A stretch of DNA of 64,000 nucleotides, from NCBI GenBank assembly GCA_039881145.1, contig JAYKKI010000157.1, positions 12,501 to 76,500 of the forward strand, written 5' to 3'. Positions 22,391-34,246 of this stretch are shown piece by piece. The stretch's first letter is position 1. Each line of letters starts with the position of its first letter. This DNA is from Druceiella hillmani. Its lineage: Eukaryota > Arthropoda > Insecta > Lepidoptera > Hepialidae. The notes under the pieces were generated by a model, which was not told the origin of the DNA, made no database searches, and was given only the letters and a program-made list of their open reading frames with translations. The translations under genes and the position numbers were made by a program.

Positions 22391-24623
22391 GCTGTTCAAT
22401 GTAAACATTTTAAATTTACTGTACGATCGGAGTACAGTGGCCTAGTTATAGACATGAAATACAAAAAGCTGTTCAATGTAAACATTTTAAATTTACTGTA
22501 CGAACGGAGTACAGTGGCCTAGTTGTAGACATGAAATACAAAAAGTTGTTCAATGTAAACATTTTAAATTTACTGTACGATCGGAGTACAGTGGCCTAGT
22601 TTTAGACATGAAATACAAAAAGCTGTTCAATGTAAACATTTTAAATTTACTGTACGAATGGAGTACAGTGGCCTAGTTGTAGACATGAAATACAAAAAGC
22701 TGTTCAATGTAAACATTTTAAATTTACTGTACGAATGGAGTACAGTGGCCTAGTTGTAGACATGAAATACAAAAAGCTGTTCAATGTAAACATTTTAAAT
22801 TTACTGTACGAATGGAGTACAGTGGCCCAGTTGTAGACATGAAATACAAAAAGCTGTTCAATGTAAACATTTTAAATTTACTGTACGAATGGAGTACAGT
22901 GGCCCAGTTGTAGACATGAAATACAAAAAGCTGTTCAATGTAAACATTTTAAATTTACTGTACGAATGGAGTACAGTGGCCCAGTTGTAGACATGAAATA
23001 CAAAAAGCTGTTCAATGTAAACATTTTAAATTTACTGTACGAATGGAGTACAGTGGCCCAGTTGTAGACATGAAATACAAAAAGCTGTTCAATGTAAACA
23101 TTTTAAATTTACTGTACGAATGGAGTACAGTGGCCCAGTTGTAGACATGAAATACAAAAAGCTGTTCAATGTAAACATTTTAAATTTACTGTACGAATGG
23201 AGTACAGTGGCCCAGTTGTAGACATGAAATACAAAAAGCTGTTCAATGTAAACATTTTAAATTTACTGTACGAATGGAGTACAGTGGCCCAGTTGTAGAC
23301 ATGAAATACAAAAAGCTGTTCAATGTAAACATTTTAAATTTACTGTACGAATGGAGTACAGTGGCCCAGTTGTAGACATGAAATACAAAAAGCTGTTCAA
23401 TGTAAACATTTTAAATTTACTGTACGAATGGAGTACAGTGGCCCAGTTGTAGACATGAAATACAAAAAGCTGTTCAATGTAAACATTTTAAATTTACTGT
23501 ACGAATGGAGTACAGTGGCCCAGTTGTAGACATGAAATACAAAAAGCTGTTCAATGTAAACATTTTAAATTTACTGTACGAATGGAGTACAGTGGCCCAG
23601 TTGTAGACATGAAATACAAAAAGCTGTTCAATGTAAACATTTTAAATTTACTGTACGAATGGAGTACAGTGGCCCAGTTGTAGACATGAAATACAAAAAG
23701 CTGTTCAATGTAAACATTTTAAATTTACTGTACGAATGGAGTACAGTGGCCCAGTTGTAGACATGAAATACAAAAAGCTGTTCAATGTAAACATTTTAAA
23801 TTTACTGTACGAATGGAGTACAGTGGCCCAGTTGTAGACATGAAATACAAAAAGCTGTTCAATGTAAACATTTTAAATTTACTGTACGAATGGAGTACAG
23901 TGGCCCAGTTGTAGACATGAAATACAAAAAGCTGTTCAATGTAAACATTTTAAATTTACTGTACGAATGGAGTACAGTGGCCCAGTTGTAGACATGAAAT
24001 ACAAAAAGCTGTTCAATGTAAACATTTTAAATTTACTGTACGAATGGAGTACAGTGGCCCAGTTGTAGACATGAAATACAAAAAGCTGTTCAATGTAAAC
24101 ATTTTAAATTTACTGTACGAATGGAGTACAGTGGCCCAGTTGTAGACATGAAATACAAAAAGCTGTTCAATGTAAACATTTTAAATTTACTGTACGAATG
24201 GAGTACAGTGGCCCAGTTGTAGACATGAAATACAAAAAGCTGTTCAATGTAAACATTTTAAATTTACTGTACGAATGGAGTACAGTGGCCCAGTTGTAGA
24301 CATGAAATACAAAAAGCTGTTCAATGTAAACATTTTAAATTTACTGTACGAATGGAGTACAGTGGCCCAGTTGTAGACATGAAATACAAAAAGCTGTTCA
24401 ATGTAAACATTTTAAATTTACTGTACGAATGGAGTACAGTGGCCCAGTTGTAGACATGAAATACAAAAAGCTGTTCAATGTAAACATTTTAAATTTACTG
24501 TACGAATGGAGTACAGTGGCCCAGTTGTAGACATGAAATACAAAAAGCTGTTCAATGTAAACATTTTAAATTTACTGTACGAATGGAGTACAGTGACCCA
24601 GTTATAGACATGAAATACAAAAA
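22391..24623. repeat. 77-bp minisatellite, 29 copies
   Basis: The unit starts gctgttcaatgtaaacattt and recurs exactly every 77 bases for 29 copies (2,233 bp). It contains ACTGTAC-gaatgga-GTACAGT, a 7-bp hairpin with a 7-base loop. The first five copies carry ctagt and other variants, the last copy is also variant, and the middle units are essentially identical. It begins 500 bp after the GPCR stop codon. Confidence 0.97.
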
Positions 24624-25279
24624 GTTGAATTTTGATTGTTGGATTTAATTTCAGGGAATAAATGGAAATTAAAAAAATTCTTTCTTTATTATCTTGAAGG
24701 GTGTGAAATTAAAACTTATTAAAATGCGAATTAAAAAATGTATATAATGTATTGTTTGATGAAACTGCTTTATGAAAACATTTTCTGAAAGAAACTTTTA
24801 AAAATTGCTATCCACAAGCCTTATCAACAAAAGCTCGTTAAAAATGTGAAAAGAAACATAAACACTGGGAATTAGATATGTATTGAAATCCTAGTCATTT
24901 CGATCAAGATTGAAAAATTCCAGCACAATTGATGTTTACAAACAATTTCATTCTTTATTTCCTCAACGGTTTAGTGAAACAATTTTCAACAAAAAATGTT
25001 TCCCACGATGTAAGGAAAAAGTTTTGTCCTCACGTGTGTTTTAAAATTTTTAATTTGGCTCAAATGAAATGCCCCACTCGGCTTTGGAAAACCGGGATTA
25101 CGGCGGTCGGCATTACGGTGGTCGGCCGCGGGTACAACAGCAGATGGGACTCTTTTAAGCACATACTAATTCACTCCATAATTATTTACATATACTCCAT
25201 TATATTAATTTTTATATGGGGAGCTAATATCATTGAACACTAATTGTGCACGTACAGTGTGTGCTTGACTGGTTTTTTT

Positions 25280-26215
25280 TTCTTTTTCTCACGTGTTTCA
25301 GCAGCCTCATTTGGTAGTTCTTGCTACATGTGGCAATCTTCTGTTTGACTGTAATGATGTTGAGGTCCGTGAACACACATTTGTTGATTATTTGGTAGAG
25401 AATATGAATAAAATTCTCATAGTTCCACTATGAAATCTTTCGTTATGCTTGCTGATCTTCAGAGTTCGATGTCATGTGACCATACTGGTTTTAGGATGGT
25501 TTTAAAATAGCAAGTTTACTTGTTGAAGAAAGTTGACATTTTCCCCCTTTTAATAAGTACAAGTGCTCCATGTGTATTTATGCGGTGTGAGTCGATGAAC
25601 GAGATTTATTTCCAGCTGTTTTACTTCTTGGGATAGTGGTATTTCTTCGTTAGACAACTTGATCATTGCAGAAATATGCCTTCTGAGAGTGAAAGTAACA
25701 TGGAATGATTTATTTGCATTTATGCTACATTCAGCGAGCCAATTCTAGATATTTCTAGAATATACCTGTAAATCAGCTGAAGGTGAAATACGAACAGACA
25801 AGAGCACCGTATATCAATAGCAATAGAAGTAGATGTATGAGTTGGAAGAGCAGTGGTGAATATTAGATACATTACTGGACAGAGTATGCTATCCTTTAGG
25901 ATAAGACCGCATACATTAGAGAGATTCTGCCTTATATTTCTCCTTTTACTAAGATAAGATTCGAGAATGAGCTACGAAGAATGTGTGAGAAATACTGTAC
26001 AAAAGTAGTTTTTACTTTCCAATATTCAGCTGATGAAGTCAACATATCTGTGTAATTGTTTTATGATTCCCTGTTTCTTACAGAAACCAAACTGAAGTAC
26101 AGACAATGCTTCCTGTAAATGGTGCTGTATTCTATTGAATAGTATTTTTTCAAGAATTGGCCTGTATGAACTAACAGCTTGTGCTGGCTTTCTGGGCTTT
26201 GAACCGTTACTTTGA
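25280..26215 (-). pseudogene. decayed Jockey-like non-LTR retrotransposon reverse transcriptase
   Basis: Read across frames on the minus strand, the order matches a Jockey-clade ORF2: KPRKPAQAVSSYRPI, a degenerate QFGF segment (LQFGFCKKQG), ESYLSKRRNIRQ and a GPVLYLIFTADLP-like stretch. A weak WLAECSINANKS-like and C-terminal part follows. Several frameshifts and stops are present, and the catalytic FADD is not intact. No 5' part or poly-A tail is identified. Confidence 0.6.
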
Positions 26216-26379
26216 AATTTTACCTTCTTTTGTTTTCAATTAACAATTACTTTTAACTAAAATTGTTAAACATCAAATTTACATTATACTTACATTGGTT
26301 TTAGGTTTAAAATAAACTCAATGCTATACTCCACATAAGACATACTAAAGTAATAACATTTACAGTGCAATGTTTCTGT

Positions 26380-26890
26380 AAATATATTTCTTCCGTTAAA
26401 TATACCGAGTAGTTTCATTGGCTCCTTTTACACTAATTAGCTTCAGAAACCCTTCTGTGCCATACATTACCATCAAGTTCCTCTCACTTGGTGAATACAG
26501 TTGCATTTTCAATAGTTTACAACTTCTAAAAGCTGGAAAAGAATAATTCCTAATTTCTAAAACTAGAGAACTGATCTTTATCTCAATACGTTTGTACTGA
26601 GGCTAGTCAAGGTCGACATTTGGCAATTTTTATTTTTTAAAATGAGCTGTGTGTATGCTCTTATGTTCCAGTTTATTATCAGACCAACTACCAGTGGGCG
26701 AGACACCACGGTGAAACTACTGGCTAATGGACGGGACAATGGAGCTTTCACATTCGTGAGAGACACTTTTCACATCACATTTAAGATAAGCACAATGTGA
26801 AGGTAGAATTCATCCGTCACCTGGATCTTTAAAGCTGACCAGGGTTCCCAAAACTTTTATCTACCTCCATTCATCAATTACGGCAGCGTT
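26380..26890 (-). other. unclassified decayed coding-like stretch
   Basis: Minus-strand frames include KMQLYSPSERNLMVMYGTEG and FLKLISVKGANETTRYI, and further up CESSIVPSISQ. There are frequent stops. It may be another part of the adjoining retrotransposon or a separate pseudogene. Confidence 0.2.
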
Positions 26891-29800
26891 TCATTTCAAA
26901 ATAAAATAATATGAAAATTGGATATCAATTTTCTACCAGTTTATTGTACATTAAAATAACAAAAGTCAGAAATGAAAAAATATAGTCATTTTTACATTTT
27001 TGGTCCAAATAAAAAAAGTGACTAATTAAAACTAGGAATAGAACTAAATCTAATGAATCACTTTTTTTATGGAACTTCATTAAATAAATAATGGATCTAG
27101 ATAATGTCAGTAGTGCTCTGAGGCGATATCTGTTTGTATAATATTTAAGGAAATAGTTTATATCTCTATAAACAATTGTATCGTGGCTTTAATGTAATGT
27201 AGGAATAACAGTTTTAATTGCTAAAGTAAACGATAATTTAATAATTGTATATTAATCTAATATTTTATTACATTGAATGATTTTGTAGTCAAGATTATTC
27301 AACAATTTATACAATAAATGATATAAGAAATTATGAATCCAATTTCGTTTGCACATATTTTTATATATGAGTATATATATAAGAAAATATATTTCAAAGA
27401 AGTGCTTCGAAATAATATAACCCGGTTATACTTTGTGAATCAGTAATCTATATGTGGATGAGTGGATACGGTGTTTCAAAAATAATTAGCTAGAGGATAA
27501 CAGTAATGCGTTTCTCCTCCAATACAAATGTAGTATAACAAATGCCGAAGATATTTGGTTATTTGTAGCAAAAAATTTGTCATTTTTGTTTTAATCTTAA
27601 ACAACGACAACGCAAATACAGCAGAAGTATAAATTTACATATTTATATAAAAAAACCTGTTGTTTGTTGGTGTTCCGCAATGAAGCAAAAGCCCTTGTGT
27701 ATTATAGTTTGGTCTCATCGGCCCATCCGTAAGTACGTTACAACTTGACATTTTCTACAGTTTTCGACAATTTTGTGTGAAACTTTGTAAATATTTGCTT
27801 GCAATGGGAAAGCGATATGTCAACCGCATAAAAATGAAATTAATCTATCTCCCCGTAAATGTAAACTGAGCACAACATTTGTTCACGTAGAGTGTAATGA
27901 CGCTCACGACAGCTTTTTTTAAGAATAAAATTAAAAGTTTGCTCAGCACTAAATCGGGTCTAATTCTTCAATCACGGCTTTGAAAAATGTGAAAAAATTT
28001 CGAAGTACTAGCATTTGATCAGATTCGCTAGTACAGTACTTTTAGAAATTTTAAGAGTAAGATTATTTTGGGAAATTCACAGATATATAGACAACTACGT
28101 AATCAAGATGAGGGTATTCCGACACACACCCCACCAATTTTTTAAAGAATATTTTTGTCTCGTTTTCAAACTGAACATCCCTTTCTATTAATAATTTAAT
28201 GTCCGTGATGATTTAGGAAATAACGAAATGTGCACCGTTTTCGGCATCTTCAATTTTCGATAATTTCCAAAAGTATGTTTGACCAGTGCACTTCCGACAA
28301 AAACAGAGATCACCGCAATAGCTTCCAGACAAAGTAAAACATTATTCATTAAATGAATAGTTGATTGTCGTTAAAACTTAATCATTAAAACTTCATGACT
28401 TTTTCAGAAAATTTAAAATAATTATTCCAAAAATATGGTTCATAATGAAGTTAAATTATGTTATTTTATTTGTTTTCATTTGTGCAGTAACCAAATAGTA
28501 TACAAAAGGTTCCTAATTGACCGCATTTATATTTAGATGTTAGTTCGCTCGCACTAATATGAGCATCAAAATCCCACGAAGGTACAAGCGTTGTGGGTCG
28601 GAGGAAAAATATTTCTCATTTAGCACTGACGCACCTAATTAGTTGACCACGACAGCATTCATAGCTACTGCATGTTCCCAATGCATTCACATAACTGACG
28701 TAATTGCAAGTTCCTACTGCAAAAGCATTTCAGACAGACTTTCTACACGCTCCGAAAAATACCCACTTTGCTGTTTTCAATTTTGTAAATCCTCACAGTA
28801 GGTCATCTCCATCGCCGCTGTTGGAGGGAAATAAGAACTCGCGGGGAAAATAAGACGTTTCATTCTATGTTGAAATCAAATAATGTTGTCTGTAAAACAA
28901 ATTTAAATAAATTTGTAAAATTCTTTAAAATTAAACTCCATGGATTGTCCATCATCGTATAATTATACAACCAAGCAATGAATTATCGCCAAAATTCAGT
29001 ATGTATACAGTTCATATGATGGAGTAACACATTTTGCTTGCGTGTAACACTAATGATGTGAAATATGTTTGGATGTTTGTTACTCGATCAAATTTAAAAA
29101 GTTGGCAGAATTTCATTTAATTCACCGCAGACATTGTTTATGATTCCAACATAGGCTACCTTTAACCTGAGAAATAGCATTATACCTGTATGACGAAACT
29201 CGGTGCTCCGGTGTTTCTGTACAAATGTATAGAAACATTACAACTTATGTCGTGAAAAATTTGATTTATGAACACAGATACAAGTGAATCGACTCACACG
29301 TTAACAATAGCAAAAGCCAGGTCAATAACAAAAATACTCAGTCAAGTAGACCAAGTTTAATCAAACTATTATTGCCTGGATAGTAAGTAAATAACAACAA
29401 AATTTAAAAAAAAAATGTTTTAAAATGCATTTATTAAAATATTTTAAGTACGAAATCGACAAAAAAGAACCAAAAAAAAACAAAATAATTTTTCTCGTAA
29501 CAAAAAAATTAAAAGCATTTCCGACTTAGACAACAATAACTGAAAAACATATTTTTGTAATGAATTCTCTGAAATAAAAAAAATAGAAGATATTGAGATC
29601 GGTAGTGACACGTGAGTAAGTACCGACAGATAAACAATGTATTTTTTTCCACATTTCAAGCTGTCGGCACATTTTTGACCCCATTGTACAAATTAAGTAT
29701 TGAAACTTGTATTTTGAAATAAAAATAACTTTACTTTAATTAATACAACTTAATTTTAGCTACGACAAAAGTAAAAGTTTGGTAAACAATGATATTAAAT

Positions 29801-30726
29801 GATAAGTTTAAGTTTAATAAAGCTGTTTTAGCTGTAAGCTGACACAAGTAGCTTCACGTGGGAATGTAATAAGGTACATAGCGGCTTTATTTATGTATAT
29901 GTATTTCCCAGTAGTGAGTATAATCCATGGCTATCCTGCTTTTAAACATATTTCAAAGTATGGTAAGTTCGAAACACCATGCTAATTATATTAATTGACA
30001 TGCTAATTATATTTCATTCAATATTTTAACAATGCAATAAATTTAGATTAGCTTTCATAGGAGAGTATCTTGTTATATATGACCCAACATCATGATAGAC
30101 AGGCACAGTGAACCCGTTGTGACATTTTCGATAACCATATTAAAAGCTGAAAGCGGACAGTACTTCAAAAAAAAATGTTGATAAATCGAATGGGATTTTC
30201 AAAGAACCTATTTAAAATATGTGCCAGTTTTTTGGAGGAGAGGCACTTGGTGATTTTTAAAGTAATGTTTTTGATAGGATGAAATTTTACAAGAAGACGT
30301 CTTCGAATTATGCAAATGGATAGAAGAAAAATAAAAATATTTTAACATTTTTTTGAAATACATTTCTCCTCCACACATTTTTTTCAAATTGTTCGAGGTC
30401 TTTTAAAATTCCATTGGAAAAGTTGAGTTACATTTTCTTATACGACGTCAATTTTTTATAACAAATGCGAAAGCGTGTGTCGCTAATGTCAATATTTGTA
30501 AGTAATTCAATAGAAATACTGTACATTCAAATATCTAAACTTTTTTGAGCACCTAAATGTGTACAAAACCTTCCTAGTACCAGTTCTATTTGTTTAAAAA
30601 CAATTTCGTACTAAGATATGTAACAGATAGTTGGAGCAATAAACGCATAGGGAAGTGAACGACATTATGTTAGCTCCTGATATGTTCATACACTTAGGAA
30701 GCTTTAAAAAAAGCACTTTGTTATTT
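26891..30726. other. intergenic, no gene seen
   Basis: About 3.8 kb of AT-rich DNA. The possible short exon MKQKPLCIIVWSHRPI near 27.68 kb, ending at a gtaagt, has no partner exon. Confidence 0.55.
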
Positions 30727-31720
30727 TCAATGGTTCCTTCGCATATGGTCAGTTAAAGAACCACTTTGTTTGAATCTCATGTTACATGTGTCACACTTGT
30801 AAGGCTTTTCAACTGTATGTGTTCTCATGTGTGCGGTTAAATTACTAGTCTGTGCAAATCTCGCATCACACGTGCCACACTTGTAGGGCTTTTCACCCGT
30901 ATGTGTTCTAATGTGCTTAGTTAAATTACCATTATGTGCAAATCTTGCGTCACACATGCCACACTCGTAGGGCTTTTCACCTGTATGTATTCTCATGTGC
31001 GTGTTTAAATCATTATTTTGTGCAAATCTTGCATCACACGTGCCACATTTGTAGGGCTTTTCGCCTGTGTGTGTTCTCGTGTGTATGGTTAATTTTCTAG
31101 CCTGTGCAAATCTCGCGTTACACGTACTACACTTGTAGGGCTTTTCGCCCGTGTGAGTTCTCACGTGTTTGATTAAATTACTAGTATGTGCAAATCTCGC
31201 ATCACACATGCAACACTTGTAGGGCTTTTCACCTGTATGTCCTCTTATGTGAAGGGTTAGGTTATTAAGTTGTGCAAACCCTGCATCACATGTACGACAC
31301 TTGTAAGGCTTTTCGCCTGTATGAGTTCTCATGTGAATGGTTAAATTACTAGCCTGTGTAAATCTCGCACCACACGTGCTACACTTATAGGGCTTCTCAC
31401 CCGTGTGTGTTCTCATGTGCTTGGTTAAATTACTAGTATTTGCAAATCTTGTATCACACTTGACACACTTGTAAGGCTTTTCACCTGTGTGTATCCGTAA
31501 ATGATTTACTAAATTACACTTATAACTAAATTTAGCATCACAAATATGGCATACATACAGACTGACACCAGCATTTTTGCATTTATGCACATGGGAAGAT
31601 GTCTTAGAAGATTATCTCTTTTGAAAAACATTGCATTGAAATATTTTTTTAGTCTCTTCCGCTATTTCTTTGTAACCTTCCTGGGAGATAATAGCACCGT
31701 TGAGCATTGCAGAAATATCA
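30727..31720 (-). CDS. C2H2 zinc-finger protein, large terminal exon with ten fingers and an in-frame TAA
   Basis: This is a probable nuclear DNA-binding regulator. The minus strand from 31587 to the TGA at 30727 encodes ten C2H2 fingers, CxxC-x12-H-x3-H, joined by TGEKPYKC linkers. The last finger has H-x4-H (HMRRNH) and the linker before it reads TVEKP. Upstream, the same frame stays open from a likely acceptor (cgtaacag before 31720) and encodes DISAMLNGAIISQEGYKEIA and ETKKIFQCNVFQKR. It then meets TAA at 31614-31612, and coding resumes with SSKTSSHVHKCKNAG and the first finger. There is no ATG between that TAA and finger 2. Either the allele is a pseudogene, or the TAA is a sequencing error, or translation reads through. 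Fingers are well conserved, so loss would be recent. Confidence 0.8.
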
Positions 31721-31786
31721 CTGTTACGTTGTTGCTGTTACTTCTAAGCACACAACAAGTGGGGCTTGATGAATGTGTTCTGTCAC

Positions 31787-31875
31787 CATTCGCTGTCCAG
31801 TATTGATGTAAAAGGAACTGCTTGATGTACTTTTGGTGTCACGAGCAAGACTTCAGGCACACCCGCAATAACCTC
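31787..31875 (-). CDS. probable internal exon of the zinc-finger gene
   Basis: On the minus strand, acceptor ataacag precedes 31875 and donor GAATG|gtgaca follows 31787. The 29 codons read EVIAGVPEVLLVTPKVHQAV and PFTSILDSE. The phase-2 end joins the exon at 31720 through a 66-base intron, giving a cysteine at the junction and then DISAML. Composition looks coding, but I do not recognise the domain. The phase of its 5' end (0) does not fit the candidate first exon directly. Confidence 0.5.
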
Positions 31876-32446
31876 CTGTTATAGTAATTACACCACAATA
31901 TGTGCGCACAACTGTTTTGTTGCCTGCAATATAATCATATAAACATGAAATATACGAGAAAAAAAGCAGAAGCTAAAACCACTACAGGAATAGTCGAATG
32001 AAATTCAAAATTTATCGAAACAAGAAATTGTTAGAAACCAAAATAGTCACAACTATATATATAAGCTCCTTTACGTCAGTAAAGAAAACAAATGAAGTCC
32101 TTCAGAATCAGGTGACATAGCATTCCATTATTGCTGACTATCACGCTCTAGTCGGTTATGACATCATTATAGATAATAGAATAGAAAAACTACTACTTTC
32201 TACACTTTGTTTTATTATTGTGTTTTCATGTAAAACATTCTGCAAAGGGGGACAACAAATCATATTTCACGATTTATTTATTTATTTAAATTTTTAAACA
32301 TAAATGAACTCCTCAAAGGGGAAGTAGTAATGACAGTGGACTATAATTCGAACGAAGTAAGATGTGGAAGCAGTTGAACATAATTAATTTTAGATAATGA
32401 CGTTAAGCGTGCTCCAGTGACACAGATAAAATCAAATAGTCCTTAC

Positions 32447-32486
32447 CCTCTTTTGAGAACAGCTTCTCGTCTCCGTAGAAACTCAT
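32447..32486 (-). CDS. candidate first coding exon of the zinc-finger gene
   Basis: The minus strand carries ATG at 32486, encodes MSFYGDEKLFSKE and ends at a good donor G|gtaagg (phase 1). The 5' flank to about 32600 is GC-richer, as in an insect promoter/5' UTR. Joining it to the acceptor at 31926 (ttatattgcag) keeps a frame open for 24 codons, then stops, and does not enter the frame of the 31875 exon. An exon is missing from my model or there is a one-base frameshift. Confidence 0.35.
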
Positions 32487-32600
32487 CGCATCAGCAGCGG
32501 CCAGTAGCGCAGTGCGTTCGACCTGGTACTATATCGACAGCTGAGTGTTCAATGGAATGTTCTCGATTGTCCCGAAGCGACACTGTGTCAGAGTGATTAT
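32487..32600 (-). promoter_or_regulatory. candidate promoter/5' UTR of the zinc-finger gene
   Basis: A GC-richer stretch upstream of the candidate start on the minus strand includes CAGCTG (E-box) beside GTCGATA, which resembles part of a DRE core. No TATA box is evident. Function is inference. Confidence 0.25.
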
Positions 32601-33009
32601 TTAAATTATTTCATGTGATGGAAAGTGGACGGAATTTGTTCTTAGTATAATCAATTGATGTCACTTGCGTTTTTAAAAAAAAGGCATATTGTGTCGGCAA
32701 CGTTTAACTGCATTAAGTGTATTATTGTGCAGGAAAGTTTACAAAATAATACAGAAATTTAAATAATTGTAACTATATCTAATATTACGTGACATTTCTA
32801 TCCTCACTCGAGTATATGAGCATGCCCAAAACACTGCTTTGTATCAAGCCAGCGGTAATAACGTACATCACCGACGTTAAATTATGAACACGGGAGCTTC
32901 ATAATCCTCCATCCAGTGACATAATCTTCACTTCCTGCCCTCGTCTCTTTAATTAGAGCCGTTGTATTCTTGTGCAAATTATTATATTTAATTTAAGCGT
33001 GCCCCAAGG

Positions 33010-33195
33010 TTAATGGAGAGGTTGCTTCTCCCCCTCGACACATCTAGTTTGATAGCAAACTGTCGTGCTGACATATGACTGCCGGTCTATTGCTTGTCCG
33101 CGTACATCAGTCGAGTCGTTAAGCACAAAATCTCTTTTTGGTGTATGTTGAGTATTCATAAAAGCAGAAGAAATTAAAAACATTTGAAAACACAT
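33010..33195 (-). CDS. unrecognised small ORF with hydrophobic N-terminus
   Basis: A 61-codon minus-strand frame starts MCFQMFLISSAFMNT. It continues through a hydrophilic, cysteine-containing C-terminal part (VCYQTRCVEGEKQPLH). GC content is higher than around it. It could be a small secreted peptide, an exon fragment or chance; no family is recognised. Confidence 0.18.
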   Translation of the reverse strand: MCFQMFLISSAFMNTQHTPKRDFVLNDSTDVRGQAIDRQSYVSTTVCYQTRCVEGEKQPLH

Positions 33196-34198
33196 AGATT
33201 AAAAATAAAAAGAGGGACTCTGCACACGATACAAAATTTAAAACTCAATTACGCAGGGCACTTCAAACTAAAATAGAATTTATAACGATGACAAACGTTG
33301 AGACTATCATTCAATTAATTGTAGAAGCTGTGTGTGATTTGATTTTCATTAGATTATTTATTTTAATTCATCAATAAAACATCAGCTACTTCTATAATAC
33401 CTTATATCTTCTAAAAGTGTTATAAAAACTAAAAATCCAAGATGTAAGTCCATATTTTTAATAATTTATTCTAGAAGATGTTATGGTGTGATATCATCAG
33501 GCAATTCGTATTAAATCGTAATCACTCATAATGTAGTAAAATAATTTCTCCCAATATTGATAATTATGATTTATTAGAAGTGGACTGTTTGTTCATTAAC
33601 CAAATTAACTAAAATAATTAAAACATGATTAATATAAGTGGAAGGATGGCCACTGGCTTGCAACATGTAAGTGTCAGGCTTCATCTTACCGGTTATTATA
33701 CCTTAGTACAGAGCGAATCTGATATTTTAAAGTTTGCGAATGTGAATGACCACACCCAGACACTTACCTTCGAAATTTAACAACGTACGCACTAAAGACA
33801 TTATTAGTCATTGATTTGTGCAACATTCAAATACGTTGAATCTGAGTATGAAACCATAACTACATATGAATATGCGATTACATAGGAGTATACATCGAAA
33901 TTGGCATTCCGACAAAATATACTTGAACATAAGTATTATAGAATTTAGACTAACGCTGTAAAAAAAAACAAAAATAGGCTTTGCTTACATATGCCGATAA
34001 ATGTGACAAATAAACCTGCTAAGCGTCACGTGTGTAGATATTAAATGAGGGTTCTCTAGCAGTTGTAGTTTGCGCACGTTACAATCGTGCTCATACAGGA
34101 AGCCGTTGAATAGACAAGGAATGATACATATCCCAAGCTCGCCGTGGACGTTTTCAAAAATACTGTCAAAATATATTGCACCTTTTTTTATTTTGCAT

Positions 34199-34246
34199 AT
34201 TTAGAGTTTTGTACAGTAGTGTACTGTACTGAACAAAACTCTAAAT
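34199..34246. repeat. inverted repeat with 14-bp arms
   Basis: ATTTAGAGTTTTGT and its exact complement flank a 20-base centre (acagtagtgtactgtactga) that is itself nearly self-complementary. It could form a long hairpin. Confidence 0.75.

Noticed and set aside
27681..27731. Possible first exon MKQKPLCIIVWSHRPI with gtaagt donor
   Set aside because: No partner exon in phase. The nearest acceptor would leave an intron of only about 30-40 bases.
31546..31806. 86-codon plus-strand frame opposite the zinc-finger gene
   Set aside because: It is the complement of the zinc-finger gene's own upstream exons.
33010..33195. Treating the small ORF as a confirmed neuropeptide precursor
   Set aside because: There are no dibasic-flanked, amidated or repeated peptide motifs to support it, so it is kept only as a weak candidate.
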